The notes under the pieces were generated by a model. The model searched no databases. It was given only the letters and a program-made list of their open reading frames with translations, and was not told where the DNA came from. Shown here piece after piece: positions 34,249-43,375 of a stretch of DNA of 64,000 nt. This DNA comes from Alicyclobacillus herbarius DSM 13609 (GTDB taxonomy: Bacteria > Bacillota > Bacilli > Alicyclobacillales > Alicyclobacillaceae): positions 186,001 through 250,000 of the forward strand of contig NZ_AUMH01000001.1 in NCBI RefSeq assembly GCF_000430585.1. Reading direction: 5' to 3'. The position numbers and the translations under genes were made by a program. The first letter of the stretch is position 1; each line of letters begins with the position of its first letter.

Positions 34249-35340
34249 ATGCAGGTCGTGGTGGCTATCCTGCTGGCCCTGGCAATGATTTTATTTGGGG
34301 CAGAGTTGTTTACCAATGCGGTGGAGTGGCTAGGCCGTCGACTGGGCCTCAGTCAAGGTGCTGTAGGGAGCGTCCTCGCGGCCCTGGGGACCGCATTGCC
34401 AGAGACGGCGGTCCCGATTACAGCCATTATCCTTGGTGGCGGTTCTCGGGACGCTCAGGACGTCGGTATCGGTGGTATCCTGGGCGCACCGTTCCTCTTA
34501 GCGACACTCGGGTCGCTCATTATGGCCTTGGCGGCCCTGTTGGTGCGCAGGCGCAGCTTCCCTGCGCTGGAAGTGAATCCGGTTTCGTTTCAACGCGATA
34601 TGGCTTTTTTTCTTGTTGCCTATTCCCTCGCCCTGGTGGTTGGCGTCGTCAGACTCCCTCATTCCAAATCGTTCGTCCCTTGGGCTTTGATGGCGCTGTA
34701 TACACTTTTTCTGTTTTTGACGCTACGGGCCCGGGATTCCGCTGAGGCATCTGGACCGATTCATCCACTCTATCTACAGGGACAGGCGCCGCTACCCATG
34801 ATGCCCCATATCATGCTTCAACTGCTGTTGTCCCTGGGGCTTATTATCGGCGGCGCACATTTGCTCAGTAGCGGCGTGGAACAAATTGCAAAATGGTTGA
34901 ACATCCCGCCGTTTATCTTGTCTGCCCTCTTGATTCCGCTGGCTACGGAACTCCCAGAAACCTTGAACAGTGTGGTCTGGATACACCAGGGGAAGGATAC
35001 CTTAGCGGTTGGGAATATCACCGGGGCGATGGTTTTTCAAAGTACGCTCGTACCGGCTATCGGTATCCTGTTGACCCCTTGGCGACTGAACATGGACGCA
35101 CAGTTGACCGGCGGCCTGACCCTGGCAGCGGCTGCTTTCGTGTTTGGCATGTTCCGGTTGCATCAGGCGCTTTCCCCGGGGGTGTTGCTGTGCGCATCCT
35201 TACTGTACTGGGTGCTCCCCCTGCAAGCGCTGGCCTTGCGTTATGACCCCCACATTGTCTACTGGGTCAGCGGCGCCCTTCTTGGCGCCATGCTGCTTTT
35301 GACCTTGGGGATGCGGGCACGCTATCGCAGTGAACCGTAG
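34249..35340 (+). CDS. CaCA family cation antiporter (sodium/calcium exchanger-like)
   Basis: 363 residues, about ten or eleven membrane segments in two homologous halves. The alpha repeats are visible: GTALPETAVPITAII in the first half and PLATELPETLNSVVW plus GNITGAMVFQSTLVP in the second. Glutamates in LPET are the ion-binding residues of the family. The first repeat has ALPET where Ser is more common. GGGGGGGATT precedes ATG 34249. It stands alone between the ABC operon and trxA. Ion specificity is not clear. Confidence 0.87.
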   Translation: MQVVVAILLALAMILFGAELFTNAVEWLGRRLGLSQGAVGSVLAALGTALPETAVPITAIILGGGSRDAQDVGIGGILGAPFLLATLGSLIMALAALLVRRRSFPALEVNPVSFQRDMAFFLVAYSLALVVGVVRLPHSKSFVPWALMALYTLFLFLTLRARDSAEASGPIHPLYLQGQAPLPMMPHIMLQLLLSLGLIIGGAHLLSSGVEQIAKWLNIPPFILSALLIPLATELPETLNSVVWIHQGKDTLAVGNITGAMVFQSTLVPAIGILLTPWRLNMDAQLTGGLTLAAAAFVFGMFRLHQALSPGVLLCASLLYWVLPLQALALRYDPHIVYWVSGALLGAMLLLTLGMRARYRSEP

Positions 35341-35390
35341 GTATGTCCAAGCCTTTCACAGGTGAGTACTACAAGCAGGCCGCACGACTG

Positions 35391-35439
35391 TGGTACAATG
35401 AGAGCCGCATGGCAATACATTGATGTTGCACCGTATTGC
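35391..35439 (+). promoter_or_regulatory. Extended -10 promoter and leader hairpin of trxA
   Basis: TGGTACAAT (35391-35399) is an extended -10 element without a clear -35. In the leader, GCAATAC (35412-35418) and GTATTGC (35433-35439) form a perfect 7-bp stem. The remaining 50 nt to the start codon end in GGGGGGAGA. Confidence 0.5.
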
Positions 35440-35488
35440 AGGGCCGTGACCGCAATATGGATGCAATGGTTTCGCGGGGGGAGATAGA

Positions 35489-35806
35489 ATGCCGGAAGTC
35501 GTAACGGACGCGAATTTCGCTTCGTTCATTCAATCGGATAAACCGGTTCTGGTCGATTTTTGGGCGACCTGGTGCGGTCCGTGTAAGATGCTGGCACCGG
35601 TCATCGAAGATGTGGCCAAGGAGTATGCCGATAAGCTGAAGGTGGGGAAACTCGACGTCGACGAAAATCCAGAGACGACCCAGAAATTTGGGATTATGAG
35701 CGTGCCCACGGTGCTCGTGTTCAAAGGCGGCGAAGTGGTCAAGCAATTGGTCGGGTATCGTCCTAAGAGCGACATGGTTGCACAACTGGCGGACGTACTC
35801 AACTGA
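35489..35806 (+). CDS. trxA: Thioredoxin
   Basis: Cytoplasmic disulfide reductase. Active site WCGPC at residues 28-32, cis-proline in MSVPT (about 74), total 105 residues, standard. GGGGGGAGA lies ahead of the ATG. It has its own promoter and a strong terminator, so it is monocistronic. Confidence 0.98.
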   Translation: MPEVVTDANFASFIQSDKPVLVDFWATWCGPCKMLAPVIEDVAKEYADKLKVGKLDVDENPETTQKFGIMSVPTVLVFKGGEVVKQLVGYRPKSDMVAQLADVLN

Positions 35807-35821
35807 CCGATAGTCCAAGCA

Positions 35822-35870
35822 GAAATCAGCCCGCAGCGGAGAAAACCTCTCCGCCTGTGGGCTGATTTTT
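35822..35870 (+). terminator. Rho-independent terminator of trxA
   Basis: GAAATCAGCCCGCAGCGGAG pairs with CTCCGCCTGTGGGCTGATTT (one or two mismatches) and is followed by TTTTT. The gene on the other strand converges here, so it probably serves both sides. Confidence 0.92.
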
Positions 35871-35906
35871 CATGTACGCCATCGTTATCGACACAGGGTG
35901 AGTCCA

Positions 35907-37220
35907 TCACGAGGTGGCGGACATTTCTTGAAACGCCGCCGCGCATGCAGAGAGGGTCATGTCCACGTCTGCGTCGGTGTGCGGAGCCGAGACAAACCAG
36001 GCTTCGTATTTGGATGGCGCAATGAACACACCGCGTTTGAGCAGGGCATGGAAAAATTGCGCAAACCGCTGACTGTCGGTCGCTTGTGCGTCTGCGTAGT
36101 TGCGCACCGGTTGGGTGCCGAAAAAGACGGTGAACGCCCCCTTCACACGATTGATGGTCAGGTCAATCCCTTCGCTCTTCGCAGCCGCCTGAATGCCCTC
36201 CTGCAAACGTTGCCCCAACCGGTCGAGGTGCTCGTAAAAACCGGGTTGTGACAGAACTTCCAAACAGGCTAAGCCGCTGCGCATGGAGGCCGGATTGCCA
36301 GCCATCGTCCCGGCCTGATACGCAGGCCCCAACGGGGCGACTAGCTCCATGACTTCCCGTTTGCCGCCATAGGCGCCAATCGGGAGCCCACCCCCGATAA
36401 TCTTACCCAACGCGTATAAATCGGGATGGACGTCGTACAGCTGTGCGGCCGATCCGTAATGGAATCGAAACGCTGTGATGACTTCGTCGAAGATGACCAG
36501 CGCTCCGACCTGATGCGCCGCCTCAATGACGGCGGCCAAGTATCCGTCTTCGGGTGGAACAATGCCGAAATTGCCGACAATCGGTTCCACCAAGACCGCC
36601 GCCACGTCTCCCCCGTGAACTTTAAGCGCCTCAGTCAGTGCCGGCAGGTCGTTGTAGGGCACGGTTACGACCTCACCGGCCGTCGCGGCCGTGACGCCGG
36701 CGCTGTCTGGAACGCCGATGGATGACGGTCCCGACCCGGCTGCAACCAGCATCAGGTCAGAATGTCCATGATAGCACCCGGCGAACTTGATGACCTTAGT
36801 CCGGTTGGTGGCAGCACGGGCCACGCGGATGGTGGTCATGACCGCCTCCGTCCCCGAGTTGACGAAGCGAATCCGCTCTAAATCCGGGATCGCTTCGCGC
36901 AGGCGTTCCGCAAATTCCACCTCCCAGCGTGTCGGCGTCCCATACAGGATGCCATCGTAGGTGGCTTGTCGCAGCGCCTCCATCACATGCGGATGGGCAT
37001 GACCGAGTATGCCGGGGCCATATGCCCCCAGATAGTCGATGTAGCGGTTGCCGTCGACGTCAAACAGGTACGCCCCTTCTCCCCTCGCCATGACAATCGG
37101 TACGCCCCCGCCAACCGATTTAAACGAGCGGGAGGGGCTGTTGACCCCCCCGATGATGACTCCTTCCGCCCGTTCGTACCAGGCGCGTGACTGCGCAATG
37201 TTCATCACGGTTGAACTCAT
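35907..37220 (-). CDS. hemL: Glutamate-1-semialdehyde 2,1-aminomutase
   Basis: PLP enzyme of the C5 haem pathway, converting glutamate-1-semialdehyde to 5-aminolevulinate. The PLP lysine is in [17 protein letters not shown] (about residue 272); the family features [22 protein letters not shown] and [11 protein letters not shown] are intact. 437 residues, normal length. GGAGGAGAG is 5 bp ahead of ATG 37220. It is not next to other hem genes, so it may be a second copy or a dispersed one. Confidence 0.95.
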   Translation of the reverse strand: MSSTVMNIAQSRAWYERAEGVIIGGVNSPSRSFKSVGGGVPIVMARGEGAYLFDVDGNRYIDYLGAYGPGILGHAHPHVMEALRQATYDGILYGTPTRWEVEFAERLREAIPDLERIRFVNSGTEAVMTTIRVARAATNRTKVIKFAGCYHGHSDLMLVAAGSGPSSIGVPDSAGVTAATAGEVVTVPYNDLPALTEALKVHGGDVAAVLVEPIVGNFGIVPPEDGYLAAVIEAAHQVGALVIFDEVITAFRFHYGSAAQLYDVHPDLYALGKIIGGGLPIGAYGGKREVMELVAPLGPAYQAGTMAGNPASMRSGLACLEVLSQPGFYEHLDRLGQRLQEGIQAAAKSEGIDLTINRVKGAFTVFFGTQPVRNYADAQATDSQRFAQFFHALLKRGVFIAPSKYEAWFVSAPHTDADVDMTLSACAAAFQEMSATS

Positions 37221-37515
37221 CCTTCGCTCTCCTCCGATACCAGATAAGGGTTGATCACGCCCATGATGGTATCACACTTTGCATGCTGCAACCGCAGATG
37301 GCGCACCCTAATCCGGAAAGGAAGGTGCGGCCGGAGGTGGGGATGTGGAGCGGTCTGAGGTATTCGAACATACAGGCAGACCCATGTCGGAGCTGGTGAT
37401 GGAGATTCGCGGCACGCGCATGGAGGCGGAGGCGGAGTGTATTCGCTGGCGTCCGGCGGACACGTCCTGGGCGCCGGGGGAGCGACCGGGAAGGGCAGGA
37501 CTCGCGCGGAGAAAT
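37221..37515 (+). other. Region before the hisS promoter, possible small ORF
   Basis: About 295 bp between the divergent hemL and the T-box promoter. One frame from GTG 37345 (GGAGGT 6 bp ahead) reads to 37554 with 69 residues, but its end runs through the perfect promoter below and it shows no motif. I regard it as doubtful. A fragment resembling the left arm of the palindrome family (AATCCGGAAAGGAAGG) lies at 37310-37325. Confidence 0.25.
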
Positions 37516-37544
37516 TGACAGGTTGCCAGCGTATGCGTATAATT
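37516..37544 (+). promoter_or_regulatory. Consensus sigma-A promoter of hisS-aspS
   Basis: TTGACA (37516-37521), 17 bp, TATAAT (37539-37544). Both hexamers are perfect. Transcription would start near 37551, just ahead of the T-box leader. Confidence 0.92.
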
Positions 37545-37550
37545 TGCAAT

Positions 37551-37883
37551 TAATTCTTTCTGGCAAAGTCAAACCATACGGATTTGATGACGAGGATGAG
37601 TACCGCTCTGGATGCACACAGAGAGACCTGCCTTGGCTGGAAGCAGGTTTGCAGATCGGACGGGAACGACACCTCTGAGAACCTTCTTCAACGACCTGTT
37701 AGTCAAGAGACTTCAAAGTCCGACGCACAGGTCCCAAGGGAAGGCGGCGGCGCCCGTTACGCGTACGAAAGAGGAGATATCGGGCTGATAAGCCTGGGAT
37801 GTCTCAAACAGGGTGGCACCGCGGAAGGCAGCGCCTTTCGTCCCTGTCGGTTTCCGGCAGATGGACGGAGGGCGCTTTTCGTT
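37551..37883 (+). ncRNA. T-box leader (histidine) of hisS-aspS
   Basis: The universal T-box AGGGTGGCACCGCG is at 37810-37823. Upstream, AGAGAGACC and GCTGGAAGC (37622-37645) are the distal Stem I motifs. CAC (37670-37672, histidine), followed by CTCTGAGA, is the likely specifier. A terminator competes with the antiterminator: GCGCC (37831-37835) through GGCGC with inner CTGTCGG/CCGGCAG and a TTTT tail near 37876-37883. Uncharged tRNA-His would allow read-through. Confidence 0.93.
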
Positions 37884-37945
37884 TGACTGGTGTCGGTTTT
37901 GGATGATTTGTGCTGTAGGTCATTTCAAGGAAAGAAGGTGACGGG

Positions 37946-39217
37946 ATGCTGGTTCAGCGCCCACGCGGCACTTCGGATGTGCTGCCGCAAGACGCGGGTG
38001 CCTGGCGTTACCTCGAAAGCGTCGTGAGGAGGACGTTTGCCGAGTACCACTACGCGGAGATCCGCACACCCATGTTTGAGCACACCGAGTTGTTTGCCCG
38101 CGGTGTTGGGGAGACCACCGATATTGTCGAAAAGGAAATGTATACATTTGATGACCGGGGCGGCCGCAGTCTCACGCTACGTCCCGAGGGCACAGCCGGC
38201 GTCATTCGTGCCTATGTGGAAAACAAGCTGTACGGACAGCCAGGCACTGTAAAGCTTTACTACATCGGGCCTATGTTTCGCTACGAAAAGCCGCAGAAGG
38301 GCCGTGAGCGACAGTTTCACCAGTACGGGTGCGAGGTCTTGGGCTCCGACGCTCCCGCGCTCGATGCAGAAGTGATTACCCTGCACCTCTATCAACTGCA
38401 CGCACTTGGCATACATCAGGCGCAGGCGGTCATCAACAGTGTCGGTTGCCCGGTGTGCCGTCCACAGCACCGTGAGCAGATGCTCGAGCGGCTGCGCCCG
38501 GTCAAAGACCGGCTCTGCAAGGACTGCCAAAATCGCCTGGAGCGCAACCCATTGCGCATATTTGACTGCAAGAATGACCGCTGTCAGGCGCTGTTGCAGG
38601 AGGTGGGCGCGCCGACCATTCTCGATAAGCTCTGTCCCGAGTGCGAATCCCACTTTGCCTCGGTGCGGCACTACTTGGACGCGCTTGGCGTCTCTTATTC
38701 GGTCGATCCGTACCTCGTACGTGGGCTGGACTACTACACGCGAACGGCTTGGGAGATGAAGGTGGCTGGATTTGGTACGATTGGCGGCGGCGGCCGGTAC
38801 AATTCGCTGGTGCGCGAAGTCGGGGGTCCCGAGACGCCGGGGGTCGGTTTTGCCACTGGCATCGAACGGGTACTGTTCATACTGTCCGAACAAGGTGCCC
38901 TGACGTCGATGCAGGATGAGCGCTTGGACGCTTATGTCGTGACCGCGGACGAGGAGGCCGACGTCTATGCGATGAGCGTCTTGCAGAGCTTGCGCAAAGC
39001 CGGGCTCCTCGCAGATAGGGACTATCAAGGGCGCAGCGTCAAAGCCCAATTCAAAGCAGCCGACCGGGAGCGGGCGCGCTTCGCCGTCGTCGTCGGTTCG
39101 CTGGAGCAAGAGCAGCAGCAGGTTACCGTCAAGGACCTGAATACGGGTGAGCAGACCACACTTCCATTGGTCGAGTTGGTCGAGCACATTCAGGCAGTCA
39201 AGGAGGGGCAGGCGTGA
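37946..39217 (+). CDS. hisS: Histidyl-tRNA synthetase
   Basis: Class II synthetase, 423 residues. N-terminal QRPRGTSDVLP, motif 2 region FRYEKPQKGRERQFHQYG, the HisA motif LVRGLDYYTRTAWEM, motif 3 GVGFATGIERV and the C-terminal anticodon-binding domain are all present. The middle insertion holds several cysteines (CPVCR, CKDCQ, CKNDRC, CPEC), typical of Bacillota HisRS. AAGGTGA precedes the ATG. It overlaps aspS by GTGA and is controlled by the T-box leader. Confidence 0.98.
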   Translation: MLVQRPRGTSDVLPQDAGAWRYLESVVRRTFAEYHYAEIRTPMFEHTELFARGVGETTDIVEKEMYTFDDRGGRSLTLRPEGTAGVIRAYVENKLYGQPGTVKLYYIGPMFRYEKPQKGRERQFHQYGCEVLGSDAPALDAEVITLHLYQLHALGIHQAQAVINSVGCPVCRPQHREQMLERLRPVKDRLCKDCQNRLERNPLRIFDCKNDRCQALLQEVGAPTILDKLCPECESHFASVRHYLDALGVSYSVDPYLVRGLDYYTRTAWEMKVAGFGTIGGGGRYNSLVREVGGPETPGVGFATGIERVLFILSEQGALTSMQDERLDAYVVTADEEADVYAMSVLQSLRKAGLLADRDYQGRSVKAQFKAADRERARFAVVVGSLEQEQQQVTVKDLNTGEQTTLPLVELVEHIQAVKEGQA

Positions 39218-41016
39218 ACGGTCCGACACTGATTCGATCTCACATGGTCCACGATACGTTGCAGGTGCCCGCGGGTGGGCAAGTGACGCTCACTGGTTGG
39301 GTCAGCCGGCGCCGCGACTTAGGCAGCATTGTCTTTATCGATTTGCGCGACCGGACGGGGATTATCCAGCTCGTCTTCGACGCCGAAAAGGGGACGCCCA
39401 AAGCGGTTTTGGAGCGGGCTGGGCAGCTGCGCAGCGAGTATGTGATTGCGGTTAAGGGTACGGTCGTTCAGCGGGATGAAAAGGTAGTCAATCCCAAAAT
39501 CGAGACCGGACACATTGAGCTCTCGGTCCAGGAGCTAGAGATTCTCAACGCCTCGAAGACACCGCCGTTTTACATTGAGGACGGGATTGAGGTGGATGAA
39601 GCCGTACGCCTGCGGTACCGTTACTTGGATTTGCGACGGCCGGAGATGCAGCAGATGCTGAAGCTGCGCCATCAAGTGGCGCGGGCGATGCGGAGATACC
39701 TGGATGAACACGGGTTTCTCGAAGTGGAAACGCCGATGTTGACCCGCAGCACGCCGGAGGGGGCGCGCGACTACTTGGTTCCGAGCCGTCTCCAGCCGGG
39801 GGAGTTCTACGCCTTGCCACAGTCGCCGCAGTTGTTCAAGCAACTCTTGATGGTCGCCGGTGTCGAGCGTTACTACCAGATGGCCCGGTGTTTTCGCGAT
39901 GAAGACCTGCGGGCCGACAGACAGCCGGAGTTCACGCAGTTTGATATTGAGCAGTCGTTCATCCCGAAGGAAACGTTCCAGTCAATGATGGAAGAGATGA
40001 TGGTCGAGGTCTTTCGCGACGTCCTCGGCGTAAACCTGGCGACTCCGTTTCTGCGCTTGAGCTACCAAGAGGCCATGGAGAGGTACGGATCGGATAAACC
40101 GGACATTCGCTTTGGTCTGGAATTGACGGATTTGGGCGATCTCGTAACGGAAACCGAGTTTCGCGTCTTTCGCGATGCCCTCGCTGCCGGCGGTGTCGTC
40201 AAGGCGGTGCGGGCACCCGGTTGCGCGACCTGGTCGCGCAAACAGCTGGACGAGTGGAACCAATTCGTGGCTTCCTACGGACTCCGGGGGCTCGCGACCA
40301 TCGCCTTGACAGAAGGCGGTGTGAAGTCGTCCATCGCCAAGTTTTTCACAGAAGACGAGCTGCGCGCGTTGGCCTCACGGGCCGGGGCCGAGATGGGCGA
40401 TTTGGTGTTCATTGCGGCCGGACCGCGCCAGGTGGTCCTGCCGGCGTTGGGGGCTGTGCGCAGCCGCCTGGGGGCCGACCTGAAGCTGGCCAAGGATGGT
40501 TTCCACTTCCTGTGGGTGGTCGATTTTCCGTTGCTCGAGTATGACGAAGAAGAGGGTCGGTACGTGGCCATGCACCACCCGTTCACCATGCCAAAGTGGG
40601 AAGACCTGCCGCTGCTTGCGGACAACCCGTTGGCGGTGCGTGCCGAGGCGTACGACCTGGTGCTCAACGGATTTGAGGTCGCCGGCGGGAGCATGCGCAT
40701 CTATCGGCGCGAGATTCAGAACCAGATGTTCGAACGACTTGGCTTCTCGCCCGAGGAGGCGTATGAGAAGTTCGGCTTCCTATTGGACGCGTTTGAGTAT
40801 GGCACACCGCCGCACGGGGGCATCGCGTTCGGGTTCGACCGACTGGTGATGATTATGGGGGGGCGGAAGTCCCTGCGTGATTGCATCGCGTTCCCCAAGA
40901 CCTCCAGCGGCACCGATTTGTTGACTGGGGCTCCGGGGGATGTCAGTCCCGAGCAGCTGGCCGTGCTCGGGTTAGATTTGGCCGAGCGTGTGCGATCCGC
41001 CAAGTCGCTTGTATGA
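39214..41016 (+). CDS. aspS: Aspartyl-tRNA synthetase
   Basis: Class IIb synthetase of the bacterial type, 600 residues. The N-terminal OB fold (TLTGWVSRRRDLGSIVFIDLRDR), the catalytic motif 2 (ARCFRDEDLRADRQPEFTQ), the GAD insertion domain in the middle and motif 3 (GIAFGFDRLVMI) are visible; long stretches here are quoted in parts only, e.g. GWVSRRRDLG, CFRDEDLRADR, GFDRLVM. GTG start overlaps the hisS stop, AGGAGGGG ahead. Cotranscribed with hisS. Confidence 0.98.
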   Translation: MNGPTLIRSHMVHDTLQVPAGGQVTLTGWVSRRRDLGSIVFIDLRDRTGIIQLVFDAEKGTPKAVLERAGQLRSEYVIAVKGTVVQRDEKVVNPKIETGHIELSVQELEILNASKTPPFYIEDGIEVDEAVRLRYRYLDLRRPEMQQMLKLRHQVARAMRRYLDEHGFLEVETPMLTRSTPEGARDYLVPSRLQPGEFYALPQSPQLFKQLLMVAGVERYYQMARCFRDEDLRADRQPEFTQFDIEQSFIPKETFQSMMEEMMVEVFRDVLGVNLATPFLRLSYQEAMERYGSDKPDIRFGLELTDLGDLVTETEFRVFRDALAAGGVVKAVRAPGCATWSRKQLDEWNQFVASYGLRGLATIALTEGGVKSSIAKFFTEDELRALASRAGAEMGDLVFIAAGPRQVVLPALGAVRSRLGADLKLAKDGFHFLWVVDFPLLEYDEEEGRYVAMHHPFTMPKWEDLPLLADNPLAVRAEAYDLVLNGFEVAGGSMRIYRREIQNQMFERLGFSPEEAYEKFGFLLDAFEYGTPPHGGIAFGFDRLVMIMGGRKSLRDCIAFPKTSSGTDLLTGAPGDVSPEQLAVLGLDLAERVRSAKSLV

Positions 41017-41080
41017 GGCTGCGTCATCGAGTCAGGCCATGTCATCGCGGATCAGCCAAAAAGTGTAATCGGCTGTCGAC

Positions 41081-41109
41081 TTGCGCGCGGACGGCGATGG
41101 TGATACGAT
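41081..41109 (+). promoter_or_regulatory. Promoter of the 6S RNA
   Basis: TTGCGC (41081-41086) and TACGAT (41104-41109), spacing 17 bp, about 10 bp ahead of the RNA 5' end. Confidence 0.6.
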
Positions 41110-41117
41110 AACAGCAC

Positions 41118-41310
41118 ACAACCGATGACGCCCTGCGCTGTTGGTGTAAGCCTCCTCGTTTTGAGCCAACACCCATTTGAAAGGGAGTTCGGAGTCTCTT
41201 TCGTGAACACCTGCCTCGTCACAAGAGGACTTGTCTCACGTCAGAGCAGGACACCCACCTGCGAGAGCAGGTTCAAAACTACAGGTTTCACGGCAGGGGC
41301 GGGGCGCATC
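41118..41310 (+). ncRNA. ssrS: 6S RNA
   Basis: The sequence GTGTAAGCCTCCTCG, TGAGCCAACACCC, GGGAGTTCGGAGTC and GAACACCTGCCT is the pattern I recall for Bacillota 6S RNA. The ends pair (CGCCCTGC at 41129-41136 with GCAGGGGCG at 41293-41301), giving about 190 nt, the usual length. Location between aspS and rarA is also usual. 6S RNA mimics an open promoter and sequesters sigma-A RNA polymerase. The exact ends are approximate. Confidence 0.88.
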
Positions 41311-41333
41311 GCGCATAACTTGCCGAACGTCAA

Positions 41334-41360
41334 GCAACGGGGATGTCCCGTTGCTTTTTT
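41334..41360 (+). terminator. Terminator downstream of 6S RNA
   Basis: GCAACGGG-GATGT-CCCGTTGC followed by TTTTTT. It would end the 6S precursor, which is then trimmed. Confidence 0.92.
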
Positions 41361-41473
41361 AAATTTTGCGGATGCTCATGATTCCGGAAGCTCGCGATTG
41401 ACGGGTGCTCGGCGAGGCTTGGCTGGAATCGAACGGGGTTCTACTGGAGATGCGACGGCCTCGGAGGGAACGG

Positions 41474-41503
41474 TTGCGCCGGAATGTTGATACTCCTTAT
41501 AAT
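41474..41503 (+). promoter_or_regulatory. Candidate promoter of rarA-cymR
   Basis: TTGCGC (41474-41479) and a perfect TATAAT (41498-41503), spacing 18 bp, 70 bp before the rarA start. Confidence 0.6.
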
Positions 41504-41573
41504 GGAATAATGTTGAGCGGGTTGCTTGGAAATAGAAAATTTCGGCTCAGGCCGTACAGGCAGGTCGATAAAA

Positions 41574-42899
41574 GTGGATTTGTTTACATGGCAGGCACAG
41601 GAGCAGCAGGACGAAAACGCGCCGCTGGCTTATCGGATGCGTCCCAGGACGTTTGACGAGGTGGTGGGCCAGGAGCACCTGGTAGGGCCGGGCAGCATGC
41701 TGCGGCGGGTCATGCAAGCTGGCCGCATGGTTTCGGTCCTGCTGTTTGGCCCACCGGGAACGGGGAAAACCACCTTGGCACAGGTGATGGCGAACGAAAC
41801 CAAGGCGCACTTCACCACCTTGAACGCCGTTTCAGCCGGTGTGGCCGATATTCGGCAGGTCGTGGAGACGGCCAAGGAAGAGCAGGCGCTCTACCAGCGG
41901 CGGACCCTTTTGTTCATCGACGAGATTCATCGCTTCAATAAGGCTCAGCAAGACGCTTTGTTGCCGCACGTGGAAGCCGGTCTGATTACACTGATTGGGG
42001 CCACTACGGAAAACCCGCACATCCATGTCAATCCTGCCTTGGTTTCAAGGTCGCACGTGTTTCGGCTGCGTCCGCTTCGCGAGGCGGACCTGCGGGTGCT
42101 GGTGCACCGTGCCCTCGCCGATAAAGAGCGCGGGCTGGGCCGCTACCAGGTCACCCTGAACGAGGACGCGGAGAGGCTCCTGATTCGCGGCGCGGGCGGA
42201 GATGCCCGGCGGGTACTGAACACGCTTGAGATGGCAACCATGGCCGCAGCGCTTGACGCCGACGGAAGCACGCGCATCACGCGCGACGTCATCCAGTCTG
42301 TGCTTCAGCAGCGGCCGGTGCTCTATGACCGAAACGGGGACGAGCACTACGATACAATTTCCGCCTTTATCAAGTCGGTGCGCGGATCGGATGCGAATGC
42401 GGCCCTACTCTGGCTGGCGAAAATGATTGAAGGCGGGGAGGACCCGCGCTTCATCGCCAGGCGTTTGATCATCCTGGCGTCCGAGGATATCGGAAACGCG
42501 GATGCGCAGGCACTGCCCTTGGCGGTGGCGGCTCTCCATGCCGTGGAAGCGATTGGCATGCCGGAAGGGCGTATCCCGTTAGCGCAGGTGACCACCTACT
42601 TGGCCACGGCGCCCAAATCCAACCATGCGTACAAAGGGATTAACCAGGCCCTGGCGGACGTTCGCGCCGGCATTTCGCTGACGGTGCCCGCGCATCTGCG
42701 CGGCACGGGATATAAAGGCGCGGAGCGCCTGGGGAGCGGCGTGGGTTATAAATACCCGCATGACTATCCAGGGGCCTATGTAGAACAGAACTACTGGCCG
42801 GAGGGGGTAACACCGCGCTGCTACTATGACGCGGATGCGGTTGCCCGGGTTTCCACCGTGTATCGACAGAGTGAGAGCGAATCCAAGGGGCTGAGGTGA
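41574..42899 (+). CDS. rarA: Replication-associated recombination protein A (RarA/MgsA)
   Basis: AAA+ ATPase acting at stalled forks. Walker A LLFGPPGTGKTTLAQ, Walker B LLFIDEIHRFNKAQQDALL (partly FIDEIHRFN), and the C-terminal tetramerisation part ending YKYPHDYPGAYVEQNYWPEG (in part YPHDYPG) are present. GTG 41574 gives the conserved N-terminus DLFTWQ...PLAYRMRPRTFDEVVGQ; the open frame begins at 41526 without a site. 441 residues. It overlaps the region of the cymR start. Confidence 0.95.
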   Translation: MDLFTWQAQEQQDENAPLAYRMRPRTFDEVVGQEHLVGPGSMLRRVMQAGRMVSVLLFGPPGTGKTTLAQVMANETKAHFTTLNAVSAGVADIRQVVETAKEEQALYQRRTLLFIDEIHRFNKAQQDALLPHVEAGLITLIGATTENPHIHVNPALVSRSHVFRLRPLREADLRVLVHRALADKERGLGRYQVTLNEDAERLLIRGAGGDARRVLNTLEMATMAAALDADGSTRITRDVIQSVLQQRPVLYDRNGDEHYDTISAFIKSVRGSDANAALLWLAKMIEGGEDPRFIARRLIILASEDIGNADAQALPLAVAALHAVEAIGMPEGRIPLAQVTTYLATAPKSNHAYKGINQALADVRAGISLTVPAHLRGTGYKGAERLGSGVGYKYPHDYPGAYVEQNYWPEGVTPRCYYDADAVARVSTVYRQSESESKGLR

Positions 42900-42901
42900 A
42901 G

Positions 42902-43312
42902 ATGAAGATTTCCACCAAAGGCCGCTACGGCCTGATGCTGATGGTTGATTTAGCGGCGAGTGAAGGCCACAATCCGGTCTCGGTCAAGTCGATTGCAGAA
43001 CGTCAATCTCTTTCGGAACACTACTTGGAACAATTAATTGCACCCTTGCGCAACGCGGGTCTGGTGCGCAGTATTCGTGGTGCATACGGCGGATATGTGC
43101 TTGCCAAAGGGAAAGACGAAATTACCGTAAAAGACGTCATTCTCACCCTGGAGGGACCGCTGGATCTGGTCGATGATGACATTGATGACGGCTTTGCTGA
43201 ACTCTGGGGTAAACTTCGTCAGGCTATCCTGTCCGTATTGGAGGGATTTACCCTGGAAGACCTGGTCAACATGAAGGATAAGCACGACGGAACCTTCATG
43301 TATTACATTTAA
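42902..43312 (+). CDS. cymR: Rrf2 family cysteine-metabolism regulator CymR
   Basis: The N-terminus MKISTKGRYGLMLMVDLA and the body LSEHYLEQL, LRNAGLVRSIRGAYGGYVL match B. subtilis CymR closely as I recall it. No cysteines are present, so it is not an iron-sulfur sensor like IscR. CymR represses cysteine uptake and synthesis genes in complex with CysK. ATG 42902 is preferred by homology; GTG 42896, overlapping the rarA stop, is possible. The next gene is a cysteine desulfurase, the usual neighbour. Confidence 0.93.
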   Translation: MKISTKGRYGLMLMVDLAASEGHNPVSVKSIAERQSLSEHYLEQLIAPLRNAGLVRSIRGAYGGYVLAKGKDEITVKDVILTLEGPLDLVDDDIDDGFAELWGKLRQAILSVLEGFTLEDLVNMKDKHDGTFMYYI

Positions 43313-43313
43313 A

Positions 43314-43360
43314 GCGCGTGTCCAGAAAGAGGAGTTCTGACCCTTTCTGGACAGCCTCTT
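43314..43360 (+). repeat. Copy of the palindrome family before the cysteine desulfurase
   Basis: GCGCGTGTCCAGAAAGAGG, AGTTCTGA, CCCTTTCTGGACAGCCTCTT: a hairpin with arms TCCAGAAAG/CTTTCTGGA. It lies directly after the cymR stop and immediately before the AAAGGAG ribosome site of the next gene. Confidence 0.8.
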
Positions 43361-43375
43361 AAAGGAGCAGGAACG

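Noticed and set aside
37345-37554. 69-codon frame with a good ribosome site upstream of hisS
   Set aside because: Its end passes through a perfect sigma-A promoter and the product has no motif; not strong enough to call a gene.
38177-39229. 350-codon minus-strand frame opposite hisS
   Set aside because: Pure antisense shadow of a certain gene.
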